In this document: positions 23,694 to 33,933 of the stretch, one piece after another
Numbering within the stretch: the first letter of the stretch is position 1
Layout: every line of letters starts with the position of its first letter
Origin: Lysobacter prati
GTDB lineage: Bacteria; Pseudomonadota; Gammaproteobacteria; Xanthomonadales; Xanthomonadaceae
Reading direction: 5' to 3'
Assembly (NCBI RefSeq): GCF_009765215.1
Contig: NZ_VLNV01000005.1
Coordinates: 344,537 to 408,536, forward strand
Length of the DNA stretch: 64,000 nucleotides
Program-made: the position numbers and the translations under genes
The notes under the pieces: model-generated
Told to the model about the DNA's origin: nothing
Seen by the model: the letters and a program-made list of their open reading frames with translations, nothing else
Databases searched by the model: none

Positions 23694-24952
23694 GTTCGCC
23701 CTCCGCACGTCCGCGCATCGTTGTCGTCGGCGGTGGCTTCGGTGGCCTATGGGCCACGCGCGCACTCTCTGGTGACGATGTCGATATCACGCTGATCGAC
23801 CGGCGCAACCACCACCTGTTCCAGCCGCTGCTCTACCAGGTCGCCACGGCCGGGCTGTCGTCTCCCGACATCGCCGCGCCGCTGCGCCATATCCTGCGCA
23901 ACCAGCGCAACGTGGAGGTGCGCCTGGGCGAAGTCACCGGCATCGACATGCCGTCGCGCGCGGTCACGCTCGCCGATGGCGAGCGGCTTCCCTATGACTG
24001 CCTGCTGCTCGCCAGTGGCGCCACCCACGCGTACTTCGGTCATGACGAATGGAGCCGCGATGCGCCGGGACTGAAGACGCTCGACGATGCTCTGGCGATC
24101 CGGCGGCGCCTGCTGCTGGCATTCGAGCAGGCCGAGGCCTGCGACGACCCGCAGGAGCGTGCTGCATTGCTGAGCTTTGCCGTCGTCGGTGGCGGCCCGA
24201 CGGGCGTCGAACTGGCCGGCACGCTGGCCGAGATTGCACGGCACACGCTCAAGCGCGAGTTCCGAAACATCGATCCGTCGCATGCACGCGTGCGGCTGAT
24301 CGAAGCCGGGCCGCGCGTGCTCGCCTCGTTTCCGGAGTCGCTGTCGGCCAAGGCGCAACGGCAACTGGAGAAGCTCGGCGTCGAAGTCGTGACCGGCACG
24401 CCGGTCAGCGCGATCGATGGGCGTGGCTTCGCCCTCGGCGATCAGTTCGTGCCCGCGCGCACCGTGCTGTGGGCCGCCGGCGTCGCCGCTTCGCCGCTGG
24501 GAGCCCTGCTGGGCGTCGAACGCGATCGCGCCGGGCGCGTGCCGGTGGCGTCCGATCTGAGCGTGCCTGGGCATCCGGAGATATTCATTGCCGGCGACCT
24601 CGCCAGCGTCGTGCAGGACGGCAAGCCCGTGCCCGGCGTGGCACCGGCGGCCAAGCAGATGGGTGCGCACGTGGCCATGGCGATCCGTGCCCGGCTATCC
24701 GGCAAACCCGCGCCGGCTTTCCGCTATCGCGACTTCGGCAACCTCGCCACCATCGGCCGCATGGCCGCGGTGGTCGATCTGCACGGGTTCAAGCTCTCAG
24801 GACTGCTGGCGTGGTGGTTCTGGCTGGCCGCGCATGTGTTCTTCCTGATCGGCTTCCGCAACCGGATCATCGTGCTGATCAACTGGGCATGGGCGTACTG
24901 GAGCTACCAGCGGCACGCGCGGATCATCCTGGGGCAGGACAAGGCGACGTAA
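23690..24952 (+). CDS. ndh: Type II NADH:quinone oxidoreductase (NDH-2)
   Basis: 420 residues: the first FAD-binding motif VVVGGGFGGLWATR near the N-terminus, the NHHLFQPLLYQVATAGLS motif typical of NDH-2, and a second dinucleotide motif AVVGGGPTGVELAGTLAEI (around residues 165-183) for NADH. The C-terminal part has hydrophobic segments (LLAWWFWLAAHVFFLIGF) that anchor it to the inner membrane. It passes electrons from NADH to quinone without proton pumping. It is translationally coupled to the MHS permease, an unusual partner. Confidence 0.93.
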   Translation: MSSPSARPRIVVVGGGFGGLWATRALSGDDVDITLIDRRNHHLFQPLLYQVATAGLSSPDIAAPLRHILRNQRNVEVRLGEVTGIDMPSRAVTLADGERLPYDCLLLASGATHAYFGHDEWSRDAPGLKTLDDALAIRRRLLLAFEQAEACDDPQERAALLSFAVVGGGPTGVELAGTLAEIARHTLKREFRNIDPSHARVRLIEAGPRVLASFPESLSAKAQRQLEKLGVEVVTGTPVSAIDGRGFALGDQFVPARTVLWAAGVAASPLGALLGVERDRAGRVPVASDLSVPGHPEIFIAGDLASVVQDGKPVPGVAPAAKQMGAHVAMAIRARLSGKPAPAFRYRDFGNLATIGRMAAVVDLHGFKLSGLLAWWFWLAAHVFFLIGFRNRIIVLINWAWAYWSYQRHARIILGQDKAT

Positions 24953-24982
24953 AAACAAAACGGCCCGGTTTCCCGGGCCGTT
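24951..24982 (-). terminator. Intrinsic terminator of rpoH
   Basis: A 10-bp stem AACGGCCCGG/CCGGGCCGTT with a 4-nt loop (24959-24982), followed in the minus direction by TTTTGTTTTT. It directly follows the rpoH stop. On the plus strand it lacks a T run, so it mainly serves rpoH. Confidence 0.85.
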
Positions 24983-25005
24983 CTGCATGTCGCAACTGCC
25001 GATGC

Positions 25006-25905
<900 letters not shown>

Positions 25906-26010
25906 CTTAGCAGTCGGGTTGTAGGACTGCTAAAGGCCCTGGAAGTTCCGCACTGTTGCGGTGGCAGAACAATGTAACCATTCAGGTTGGCGATCGTGCC
26001 GCAGGCGCAG

Positions 26011-26730
26011 TCAGACGGCCAGCTGGCTCAGGGGCGGCAGCGACCAGTCGATTCCGCCCTGCCCGCGTCGCTGCAGGTACTCGTTGGCGGCCGAAAAGTG
26101 GCCGCAGCCGAGGAACCCGCGGTGGGCCGATAGCGGCGACGGATGCGGCGCCTTGAGTACCCGGTGCCGGCGCGAATCGATGACCTTGCCCTTGGCCTGG
26201 GCGTAGGCGCCCCAGAGCAGGAATACCATGCCCTCGCGCTCGCGGTTGAGGGTGTCGACGACGTGGTCGGTGAATCCCTCCCAGCCCTTGCCCTGATGGG
26301 CGCCGGCGCGGCCTTCCTCGACCGTCAGAACGGCATTGAGCAGCAGCACGCCGCGACGCGCCCAGGGCAGCAGGCAACCGTGGTCGGGCCGGGTGATCCC
26401 CAGGTCGCGCTCGATTTCCTTGTAGATGTTGAGCAGCGACGGCGGCACCGGCACGCCGGGCAGCACCGAGAAGCACAGGCCATGGGCCTGGCCGTGGCCG
26501 TGGTACGGATCCTGGCCGAGGATGACGACCTTGGCCGCGTCGAACGGCGTCGCGTCGAAGGCGGCAAAGATGCTCGGGCCGGGCGGATAGACATTGGCGC
26601 CGGCGGCCTTGCGCTCGCGCAGGAAGTTCGACAACGCCTGCATGTCGGGACGTTGCAGGTAGTCGCCCATCCGCTCCTTCCAGGAAGGCTCGAGTGCGAT
26701 CCTGTGGGCGCGCTCGTCGCCGTCGTTCAT
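26011..26730 (-). CDS. ung: Uracil-DNA glycosylase family 1
   Basis: 239 residues. The active-site motif GQDPYHG (catalytic D74), the [18 protein letters not shown] lead-in, [12 protein letters not shown], and the DNA-contacting [11 protein letters not shown] loop are all intact. It removes uracil from DNA as the first step of base excision repair. Its ATG overlaps the stop of the two-receiver protein gene (ATGA), so the two are co-translated. Confidence 0.96.
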   Translation of the reverse strand: MNDGDERAHRIALEPSWKERMGDYLQRPDMQALSNFLRERKAAGANVYPPGPSIFAAFDATPFDAAKVVILGQDPYHGHGQAHGLCFSVLPGVPVPPSLLNIYKEIERDLGITRPDHGCLLPWARRGVLLLNAVLTVEEGRAGAHQGKGWEGFTDHVVDTLNREREGMVFLLWGAYAQAKGKVIDSRRHRVLKAPHPSPLSAHRGFLGCGHFSAANEYLQRRGQGGIDWSLPPLSQLAV

Positions 26731-27569
26731 GCGTCCAGCGTCGCCTGCTCCGGCAGGCGCGACAGGCGCAGCTGGAACAGCGTCTTGGTGATCAGCAGGC
26801 GCTCTTCGATCGGCTTGAGCACCAGGTCGTTGGCGCCGGCGCGCAGCAGCGCGCTCTGGTTGTGGGCATTGGCATCGCCGGTCATCACCAGCACCGGCAG
26901 GCGACGCTTGCCGTGGCCGAAGTCCTGGCGCAGGCGTTCGAGCAGGTCGTTGCCGCTGAGCGCGCCCTTCAGATAGACGTCGGTCAGCACCAGGTCGGCG
27001 CCGATGTCGTCCTGGCCGCGGCGCGTCTCGAGGAATTCCAGCGCTTCCTCGACGCCGATGAAGTGCAGCACGCTCAGGCCGGCACGTTCGAGCATGCGCT
27101 TGGTCGCCAGCGCGACGACCTTGCTGTCCTCGACGTAGAGCACGCGCGCGCCGGGGATCGGCTGCGGGTGCACGTAGCCGCGGATGAAGGCCGCCAGCGC
27201 GGTGTGGCCCAGCGCCTTGTCAAAATAGTCGGTGACGTCTTCGGTGAAGCTGCGCGATTCCAGGTGCGACTGCGCATCACCGGACACCACGATGATCGGC
27301 ACATAGGCCTGACCGGCCGACTCGCGCACCGCCCGCGCAAGCGCGATGCCATCACCATCGGGCAGCGACAGCGATGTGGTGACCAGGTCGACTGCGCCTG
27401 CTTCGAGCGCAGCGCGCGCCTCGGCAATGCCGGCGCAGGGCACGACCACCGCATCAGCGAGTTCGCGCGTGAGCACGTCGCCGATGAGCTTGCGCACCAG
27501 CTTGGAACCGTCCACGACCATGATCCGCGGCGCGGTGCTGGCGAGGTGGCGAAGATCGTGGGAGGTCAT
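26727..27569 (-). CDS. Two-receiver-domain response regulator
   Basis: 280 residues consisting only of two CheY-like receiver domains. REC1 (about 15-132) keeps the IMVVDGSK pocket and K118, but the phosphorylation position reads [12 protein letters not shown], with Ser66 where Asp is expected, so it probably cannot be phosphorylated normally. REC2 (about 141-268) is complete: E146/D147, acceptor D197 in LVLTDVYL, T230 and K252 in LVLKPI. There is no output domain, so signalling must be by protein contact. The cognate kinase is not in the window. It is co-translated with ung and lies about 11 bp downstream of the ftsX stop, so it is probably the tail of the ftsEX transcript. Confidence 0.85.
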   Translation of the reverse strand: MTSHDLRHLASTAPRIMVVDGSKLVRKLIGDVLTRELADAVVVPCAGIAEARAALEAGAVDLVTTSLSLPDGDGIALARAVRESAGQAYVPIIVVSGDAQSHLESRSFTEDVTDYFDKALGHTALAAFIRGYVHPQPIPGARVLYVEDSKVVALATKRMLERAGLSVLHFIGVEEALEFLETRRGQDDIGADLVLTDVYLKGALSGNDLLERLRQDFGHGKRRLPVLVMTGDANAHNQSALLRAGANDLVLKPIEERLLITKTLFQLRLSRLPEQATLDA

Positions 27570-27580
27570 GCGTTCACTGC

Positions 27581-28558
27581 TTACGAAATGGGCCGGGTCT
27601 GGCGCAGGTAATGACCGGTCACGAGACCGGCGCCGATCCAGCCGAGCAGGCCGGACCCGAAGACGATGGCGGCTGCCTGGCGCAGGTCGAAGCCGCGCAG
27701 GGTGAAGCTGCTGCCATAACTGCGGGCGAGATCGGCCAGCGGGGCGCGCAGCGCCAGGTCGGCCGCGGTCAGCAGCGCCAGCGCGATCGCGCCTGCGACC
27801 AGGCCGTAGCTCAGGCCCAGATAAAGGAAGGGACGACGAATGAAGCCGTCGGTGGCGCCGAGCTGCTGCAGCACGGCGATTTCCTCGCGGCGCGACTGGA
27901 TGTCCAGGCGCACGGTGTTGCCGACCACCAGCAGCGCACCCAGGCCGAGCAGGATCGCCAGCACCCAGGCCAGGCGCACGCCGAAGCGCAACCAGCTGTC
28001 CAGGCGTTGGCGCCAGCCGGCGTCGTGCTGGACGACGTCGACCTCGGGCAGGTTCGTCAGTGAGGCGGCGAGCATCGCTTCGTCGCCCTTCGGGCTGACG
28101 ATCAGCACGCTCGGCAACGGGTTGCCTTCAACCGCGGAGATCGCCTCGCCGAGGCCACTGTGTTCGCGCAACTCCTGCATGCCCTGCTCGGGCGTGCGCA
28201 GCTCCAGCGCGGCGACGTCGGCGCGGCCACGCAGTTCGTCGGCGAGCGCACGGGCACGGTCGAGTGCGACCGCCGGCTTGAGGAACAGGCTGATCTGGCG
28301 CGCCTGCTGCACCGAGCCGGTGAAGCGCTCGATGTTGCCCAGCGCCGCCCACAGGCCCAGCGGCAGCGTGATCGCCACCGCCATCACGCCGATCGTCAGC
28401 GCGGTCGCCCAGGGCTTGTGGAACATGCGGCCGAGGCTGGCAACCAGGCTGTAAAGGTGGTGATCGAACCAGGTGCCCAGGCGCGAACGCGGCGCCTGCG
28501 GGCGCGCCTTGGCGGCCGGGGCCTGCGGCTTGGTCGCTTCCGGTGAGGACGCGCTCAC
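27581..28558 (-). CDS. ftsX: Cell division protein FtsX
   Basis: 325 residues: a cytosolic N-terminal tail, a first membrane helix (about residues 53-74, WATALTIGVMAVAITLPLGLW), a periplasmic domain of about 110 residues, and three further helices in the second half. This is the FtsX/permease layout. With FtsE it forms an ABC-like complex at the division septum that controls peptidoglycan hydrolases through the periplasmic domain. Its start overlaps the ftsE stop (ATGA). Confidence 0.94.
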   Translation of the reverse strand: MSASSPEATKPQAPAAKARPQAPRSRLGTWFDHHLYSLVASLGRMFHKPWATALTIGVMAVAITLPLGLWAALGNIERFTGSVQQARQISLFLKPAVALDRARALADELRGRADVAALELRTPEQGMQELREHSGLGEAISAVEGNPLPSVLIVSPKGDEAMLAASLTNLPEVDVVQHDAGWRQRLDSWLRFGVRLAWVLAILLGLGALLVVGNTVRLDIQSRREEIAVLQQLGATDGFIRRPFLYLGLSYGLVAGAIALALLTAADLALRAPLADLARSYGSSFTLRGFDLRQAAAIVFGSGLLGWIGAGLVTGHYLRQTRPIS

Positions 28559-29241
28559 TGGGCCAGGTCCTGGGGCGAGATGTCGTCGACCAGGCGACCC
28601 TGGTTGAGCACGAGCACGCGCTTCTTCATGCGCTTGACCAGTGTCAGGTCGTGGCTGGCGACGAGCACGCTGGTGCCGCGCTCGGGCAAAGACTCGAACA
28701 GCGCCATGATTTCGGCCGACAACGTGGGGTCGAGATTGCCCGTCGGTTCATCCGCGACCAGCAGGCGCGGTTCGCCGACGATGGCGCGGGCAATGCCGAC
28801 GCGCTGCTGTTCGCCGGCAGACAACTGCGTCGGCAGGGCTTCGGCACGCGCGCCCAGGCCGACCTTGTCGAGCACGCTGCGAACGCGCTTGCCGATGTCG
28901 CCACGGCGCAGGCCGCGCAGGATCAGCGGCAGGGCAACGTTGTCGGCGACGCTGCGGTCGGCGAGCAGGCGGTGGTCCTGGAAGACGACGCCGACATCGC
29001 GCCGATGCAGGGCGATGCGACGGCCGCGAACCTTGAGCAGGTTGCGGTCGCCGAACAGCACGGCACCGCGGCTGGGCCGCTCGGACAGATGGATGAGTTT
29101 GAGCAGGGTGCTCTTGCCGGCACCGGAATGGCCGGTCACGAACAGCATCTCGCCCGGCGCCACTTCAAAGCTGACTTCGCTCAGAGCGTCGTGGCCGCCG
29201 CTGTATCGCTTGCTGACATTGTCGAAGCGCAGGACGCTCAT
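28555..29241 (-). CDS. ftsE: Cell division ATP-binding protein FtsE
   Basis: 228 residues with all ABC ATPase motifs: Walker A GHSGAGKST (37-45), Q-loop region VVFQDHRLL, signature LSAGEQQRVGIARA, Walker B LLVADEPTGNLD, and H-loop SHDL. It is the ATPase partner of FtsX at the inner membrane. An array of palindromic repeats separates it from rhlB upstream. Confidence 0.96.
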   Translation of the reverse strand: MSVLRFDNVSKRYSGGHDALSEVSFEVAPGEMLFVTGHSGAGKSTLLKLIHLSERPSRGAVLFGDRNLLKVRGRRIALHRRDVGVVFQDHRLLADRSVADNVALPLILRGLRRGDIGKRVRSVLDKVGLGARAEALPTQLSAGEQQRVGIARAIVGEPRLLVADEPTGNLDPTLSAEIMALFESLPERGTSVLVASHDLTLVKRMKKRVLVLNQGRLVDDISPQDLAQ

Positions 29242-29351
29242 CGCTCACCGGTGCTTGCTGATGCCACCAAGTATCGGTGGCGCGGGCAAGGAAGGCCAGC
29301 GGCGGTACCGGTAGCGGTACGAAATCCGCGACGGTGATCGGAATTGCAGAT

Positions 29352-29459
29352 CCTTCTCCCGCTCGCGGGAGAAGGTGCCCGGAGGGCGGATGAGGGCGCT
29401 TTTGCGCTTGCTGCGCTTCTTCCCTCACCCCAACCCCTCTCCCGCAAGCGGGAGAGGGG
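29352..29459. repeat. Composite REP/BIME-like element, copy 1
   Basis: Two strong palindromes, CCTTCTCCCGC/GCGGGAGAAGG (29352-29375) and CCCCTCTCCCGC/GCGGGAGAGGGG (29434-29459), flank a GGATGAGGGCGC...CCCTCACCCC spacer. The same components recur in the opposite order at 46404-46490. It lies between ftsE and rhlB. Confidence 0.8.
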
Positions 29460-29469
29460 CTCAGTGCCG

Positions 29470-31209
29470 TCAGTGCTGGCCGCGTGGGGCGCGCGTGATC
29501 AGCGACTTGAGGCCGCGGCCGATGCGGTTGAGCAGGCCCGGCTTCTCGCCCGACGCAGCGGCCTTCGGCGGCTTCTGCGCATGCACCTGCGTGGCCTTGC
29601 CGCCCTGCTGCGCCGGCGCTGCGGCGACGGCGACGTCACCGTTGCCCTCGACGCGCTTGCCGCCACGACGACGGCGGCGCTTGCGCGGCGCGCGCTCGGC
29701 ATCGGCCAGGCCCGGCGTGGGAGCAGTGACAGAGGCTGCGACCGGCGCGGCCACCACCGATGCACCCGCCTCGGCCACGGCTGCAGCCGCACGCGGCTTG
29801 CGCTCGCCACGCGGTGCGCCGCCTTCACGACGCTCGCCCGAGCGACCCTCGCTGCGGCCACCACTGCTGCTGCGACGCGGACCACCGGCACCACTGCCGC
29901 TGCGACCCTTGCCACCGCCACGACGCTCTTCGTCGGCCGCGCGCTGCTCGCGCGCTTCCTTGAAGATCGCGCCAATGCTCTCTTCCTCTTCGCCCGGCTC
30001 GCCGGCCGGCACTTCACGCGGGGTACGCGGCAACGCCACCAGCAGGTCGGGCTCGACCGCCACCACCGGCAGCTTCTGCTCGATGTAGGCCTCGATGTCC
30101 GGCAGCGACATCGCATAGCGCTCGCAGGCGAAGCTGATCGCGTCGCCTTCGGCGCCCAGGCGGGCGGTACGGCCGATGCGGTGGACGTAGTCCTCGGCAT
30201 CGAACGGCAGGTCGTAGTTGTAGACGTGCGAGACGCCGTCGATGTGCAGGCCGCGCGCGGCCACGTCGGTGGCGACGAGGATCTCGAGCTGGCCCTTCTG
30301 GAACTTGTTGAGCAGCGACTCGCGCTTCTTCTGCGGTACGTCGCCCGACAGCACGCCGACGCGATAGCCGCCGCGTTCCAGTGAACGGGCAACACGCTCG
30401 ACGAATGCCTTGGTGTTGACGAACACCATCGTGCGCGCACCTTCGCTGCGCGACAGCAGGCCCAGCAGCAGCGGGATCTTTTCTTCGTCGGCCGGGAAGT
30501 AGACCTTCTGGCGGACCTTGGCGGCAGTGATGAACTCGGTCTCGACGACCACCTTCTCAGGCTCGTTCATGTGCTCGTACGCCAGCTCCAGCACGCGGTG
30601 GCTGAGCGTGGCCGAGAACAGCAGCGTCTGCCGCTCGGTGCGGATCGGCATGCGCCGCAGCAGGAATCGGATGTCCTTGATGAAGCCCAGGTCGAACATG
30701 CGATCGGCTTCGTCGAGCACGCAGACTTCGCAGGCATGCAGCGAGACGACCTTGTGCTGCTTGACGTAGTCGATCAGGCGGCCGGGCGTGGCGATGATGA
30801 CGTCGGCGCCCTTCTGCAGCAGCTCGCGCTGCTTGTCGTAGTCGACGCCGCCGTAGACCAGGGCGAACTTGAGGCCCAGGTCGCTGCCGAACTTGACCGC
30901 ATCCTTGTGGATCTGGATGGCCAGTTCGCGCGTCGGCGCCAGGATCAGCGCGCGCGGGTCCTCGGGCTTGCGCTCGGCCAGCGCCGGACGCGTCAGCAGT
31001 CGGTTGATCACCGCGACCAGGAACGCCAGCGTCTTGCCGGTGCCGGTCTGGGCCTGGCCGGCGACGTCGCGTCCGGTGAGTGCGATCGGCAGCGTCAGCG
31101 CCTGGATCGGAGTGCAGCGGGTGAAACCAGCGGCCTCGAGTCCGGCCAACAGGCTCGGATGCAGGTCGTAGGTCGAAAAGGAAATATCGGTTAGGGGCTT
31201 GTCGCTCAT
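29470..31209 (-). CDS. rhlB: ATP-dependent RNA helicase RhlB
   Basis: 579 residues. The DEAD-box core (1-380) carries Q-motif [13 protein letters not shown], motif [22 protein letters not shown] and [10 protein letters not shown]. The N-terminal [20 protein letters not shown] matches RhlB, which unwinds RNA and joins RNase E in the degradosome. It is far longer than E. coli RhlB (421) because of a ~190-residue C-terminal tail rich in Arg, Gly, Ser and Ala ([21 protein letters not shown]), probably disordered and RNA-binding. It is divergent from trxA, matching the conserved rhlB-trxA-rho neighbourhood. Confidence 0.94.
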   Translation of the reverse strand: MSDKPLTDISFSTYDLHPSLLAGLEAAGFTRCTPIQALTLPIALTGRDVAGQAQTGTGKTLAFLVAVINRLLTRPALAERKPEDPRALILAPTRELAIQIHKDAVKFGSDLGLKFALVYGGVDYDKQRELLQKGADVIIATPGRLIDYVKQHKVVSLHACEVCVLDEADRMFDLGFIKDIRFLLRRMPIRTERQTLLFSATLSHRVLELAYEHMNEPEKVVVETEFITAAKVRQKVYFPADEEKIPLLLGLLSRSEGARTMVFVNTKAFVERVARSLERGGYRVGVLSGDVPQKKRESLLNKFQKGQLEILVATDVAARGLHIDGVSHVYNYDLPFDAEDYVHRIGRTARLGAEGDAISFACERYAMSLPDIEAYIEQKLPVVAVEPDLLVALPRTPREVPAGEPGEEEESIGAIFKEAREQRAADEERRGGGKGRSGSGAGGPRRSSSGGRSEGRSGERREGGAPRGERKPRAAAAVAEAGASVVAAPVAASVTAPTPGLADAERAPRKRRRRRGGKRVEGNGDVAVAAAPAQQGGKATQVHAQKPPKAAASGEKPGLLNRIGRGLKSLITRAPRGQH

Positions 31210-31496
31210 CAGCTTTCAGTCTGTCCGCGGGACCATGCTATCTGCGGATTGCAGTTTTGCACCGGTGCGCTTGCGTGGGTGGCGTCCGCATCGCAGACTG
31301 CCGGGGCCGGTCCCAGAGTGGGTCATTCCCATCAGGGCCGGCTCGGTTCGGGTGTCGGCGGCGGGCTTGAAGTCGCCGCGAAACGCCCCAGTTTACCGTA
31401 ACGCCCGATCCGGCACCGCCGGTCCCGGGCCGGCCCCAGCCGGGCCGGCGGCCCGTGCCGCCGCTTGGCCGTCGATCCAACCCGCAGGAGAACCCC

Positions 31497-31823
31497 GTGA
31501 GCGAGAAAATTTTGCACGTCGGCGATGCCGATTTCGATACCGCCGTGCTGCAGTCGTCCGAGCCGGTCCTGGTGGACTTCTGGGCGGAATGGTGCGGCCC
31601 GTGCAAGATGATCGCCCCGGCCCTGGACGAGCTGGCCGCCGCCTACGAGGGCAAGGTCAAGATCGCCAAGGTCAATGTCGACCACAACCGCAACACGGCG
31701 ATGAAGTACCACGTGCGCTCGATTCCGATGCTGTTGCTGTTCAAGAACGGCCAGGTCCAGGCCACCCAGATCGGCGCGGTGGGCAAGGCCCAGCTGAGCC
31801 AGATGATCGACAAGGCGCTCTGA
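31497..31823 (+). CDS. trxA: Thioredoxin 1
   Basis: 108 residues with the WCGPC active site (C33, C36) in the DFWAEWCGPCKMIAPALDE context and the cis-Pro loop RSIPMLLLF. It is the cytosolic general disulfide reductant. The start is GTG at 31497, set by a strong GCAGGAG ribosome-binding site; upstream in-frame ATGs lack homology. rho follows downstream as in many proteobacteria. Confidence 0.96.
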   Translation: MSEKILHVGDADFDTAVLQSSEPVLVDFWAEWCGPCKMIAPALDELAAAYEGKVKIAKVNVDHNRNTAMKYHVRSIPMLLLFKNGQVQATQIGAVGKAQLSQMIDKAL

Positions 31824-31855
31824 GGCCGGGCCCCGGCCCCGCAACGAGCCCCTCC

Positions 31856-31880
31856 GCTGCGCCCGCCCTGCGGGCGCAGC
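31856..31880. repeat. GC-rich hairpin between trxA and rho
   Basis: Perfect 11-bp stem GCTGCGCCCGC/GCGGGCGCAGC with a 3-nt loop, 32 bp after the trxA stop. There is no T run, so it may act as an RNA 3'-end stabiliser or a weak terminator before the rho leader. Confidence 0.55.
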
Positions 31881-32080
31881 CCGCCGGCCCTTCCGGCGAT
31901 GTGAACGCCCCCTGTCCAGACGCTTGCCGCCACGCTTTGGCAGTGCTAGTTTCGTGTCACCCGGCGTTTTCGTAGACCTGTCGCGTGACCAGTCGCGGCG
32001 CCGCACCCCCTCTGATAACCCATCGTCCCTGACGTCCCGCTCGCCGTCTGCGAGCGCTCGCCTTAGCGAGGAATCCCTGC

Positions 32081-33859
32081 TTGTCCGATAACACCCCCGA
32101 CGCTGGCGACACCGCCGAAAAGCGCGTGCGCAAGCCGCGTGTGAGCAAGGCCGCCGACAACGCCGCCGCCGCACAGACCCAACTCGAAATCCCCAGCGCC
32201 CCGGCGCCGCGCGCGGAAGCCCCGCCGCCGGCAGCCCCGGCCCCCAGCGCGCCCGCTCCGGCCGCCGTTCCCTCCGAACCCCGCGCCGATGGCGCCCCCG
32301 CCCAGCAGGGTGAAGGCGGCCAGGGCCAGCGTGGCCAGGGCGGTCAGCACCAGGGCCAGGGCGGCCAGAACCAGAACCGCAACCAGGGCGGCGGCCAGCA
32401 AGGCCAGCAGCAAGGCCAGCAGCAGCAAGGCCAGGGCCAGGGTGGCGACGAAGGTGGCCGCAACAACCGCCGCGACCGCTTCCGCAACCGCCGTGACCGC
32501 CAGCGCGACCGCTTCCAGGGTGGCATGGAGGACGACGGTGGCAACGGCGAGCAGTTCGTGCCGCGCCCGCACCCGCAGGTCCCCGAGGGCTTCCCGCAGT
32601 ACTCGCTGGGCGACCTCAAGCGGATGCCGGCGAACAAGCTGCTCGACCTCGCCGACACCCTGCAGATCCAGGAAGGCGTCGCCCGTGCCCGCAAGCAGGA
32701 CGTCATCTTCGCCCTGCTCAAGGTCCTGACCCGCCACGGCGAAGGCGTGGCCGCCGACGGCGTGCTGGAAATCCTGCCCGACGGCTTCGGTTTCCTGCGC
32801 TCGCATGAGGCCAGCTACCTGGCCGGTCCGGACGACACTTACATCTCGCCCAGCCAGATCCGCCGCTTCAACCTGCGCACCGGCGACCATCTGTCCGGCC
32901 GCATCCGCTGGCCGAAGGACGGCGAGCGCTACTTCGCCCTGGCCGTGGTCGACACGATCAACGGCGAGCCGCTGGAAGCGAGCAAGAACAAGGTCCTGTT
33001 CGAGAACCTGACGCCGCTGTTCCCGCGTCGCAAGTTCCGTCTCGAGCGCGGTGACGGCTCGACCGAAGACATCACCGGTCGAATCCTCGACCTGATGGCG
33101 CCGCAGGGCAAAGGCCAGCGCGCCCTGATCGTCTCGCCGCCCAAGGCCGGCAAGACGATGATGATGCAGCAGGTGGCCACGGCCATCACGCACAACCACC
33201 CGGACGTGCACCTGATCGTGCTGCTGGTGGACGAGCGTCCGGAAGAAGTGACCGAGATGCAGCGGACCGTGCGCGGCGAAGTGGTCTCCTCGACGTTTGA
33301 CGAGCCGGCCGCGCGCCACGTGCAGGTCGCCGAAATGGTGATCGAGCGCGCCAAGCGCCTGGTCGAACACAAGCGCGACGTGGTCATCCTGCTCGACTCG
33401 ATCACCCGCCTGGCCCGTGCCTACAACAACGTCGTGCCGTCGTCGGGCAAGGTCCTGACCGGTGGTGTCGACGCCAACGCCCTGCACCGCCCGAAGCGTT
33501 TCTTCGGTGCCGCGCGCAACGTCGAGGAAGGCGGCTCGCTGACGATCATCGCCACCGCGCTGATCGACACCGGCAGCAAGATGGACGAGGTGATCTACGA
33601 AGAGTTCAAGGGCACCGGCAACTCGGAAGTGCACCTGGACCGTCGTATCGCCGAGAAGCGCGTCTACCCGGCGATCAACATCAACCGTTCGGGCACCCGT
33701 CGCGAAGACCTGCTGATCGAGCCGGAACTGCTGCAGAAGATCTGGATCCTGCGCAAGCTGCTGCACGGCATGGACGAGATCGGCGCGATGGAGTTCCTGC
33801 TCGACAAGATGAAGACGACCAAGTCGAACGACGAGTTCTTCAGTTCGATGAAGCGCTGA
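32081..33859 (+). CDS. rho: Transcription termination factor Rho with long Q/G-rich N-terminal extension
   Basis: 592 residues against about 419 in E. coli. The C-terminal ~420 residues hold the Rho N-domain ([17 protein letters not shown]), the cold-shock-like RNA-binding site ([10 protein letters not shown]), Walker [11 protein letters not shown], Walker [17 protein letters not shown] and the Q/R loops ([11 protein letters not shown]). The hexameric ATPase translocates on RNA and releases transcripts. The first ~165 residues are low complexity: Ala/Pro, then many GQGG, QQGQ repeats, then [17 protein letters not shown], a basic RNA-binding-like tract. The start is TTG with a GCGAGGAA ribosome-binding site. 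A strong terminator follows. Confidence 0.96.
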   Translation: MSDNTPDAGDTAEKRVRKPRVSKAADNAAAAQTQLEIPSAPAPRAEAPPPAAPAPSAPAPAAVPSEPRADGAPAQQGEGGQGQRGQGGQHQGQGGQNQNRNQGGGQQGQQQGQQQQGQGQGGDEGGRNNRRDRFRNRRDRQRDRFQGGMEDDGGNGEQFVPRPHPQVPEGFPQYSLGDLKRMPANKLLDLADTLQIQEGVARARKQDVIFALLKVLTRHGEGVAADGVLEILPDGFGFLRSHEASYLAGPDDTYISPSQIRRFNLRTGDHLSGRIRWPKDGERYFALAVVDTINGEPLEASKNKVLFENLTPLFPRRKFRLERGDGSTEDITGRILDLMAPQGKGQRALIVSPPKAGKTMMMQQVATAITHNHPDVHLIVLLVDERPEEVTEMQRTVRGEVVSSTFDEPAARHVQVAEMVIERAKRLVEHKRDVVILLDSITRLARAYNNVVPSSGKVLTGGVDANALHRPKRFFGAARNVEEGGSLTIIATALIDTGSKMDEVIYEEFKGTGNSEVHLDRRIAEKRVYPAININRSGTRREDLLIEPELLQKIWILRKLLHGMDEIGAMEFLLDKMKTTKSNDEFFSSMKR

Positions 33860-33880
33860 GTTTTAGGTCTGATGCATCGA

Positions 33881-33907
33881 AAACGCCCCGCATTGCGGGG
33901 CGTTTTT
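33881..33907 (+). terminator. Intrinsic terminator of rho
   Basis: Perfect 9-bp stem ACGCCCCGC/GCGGGGCGT with a 3-nt loop ATT (33883-33903), then a T run. It sits 23 bp after the rho stop. The A run on the left also gives a T run for the converging minus-strand gene. Confidence 0.9.
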
Positions 33908-33933
33908 GTTATGCACGCCCGCACTGGCGACGA

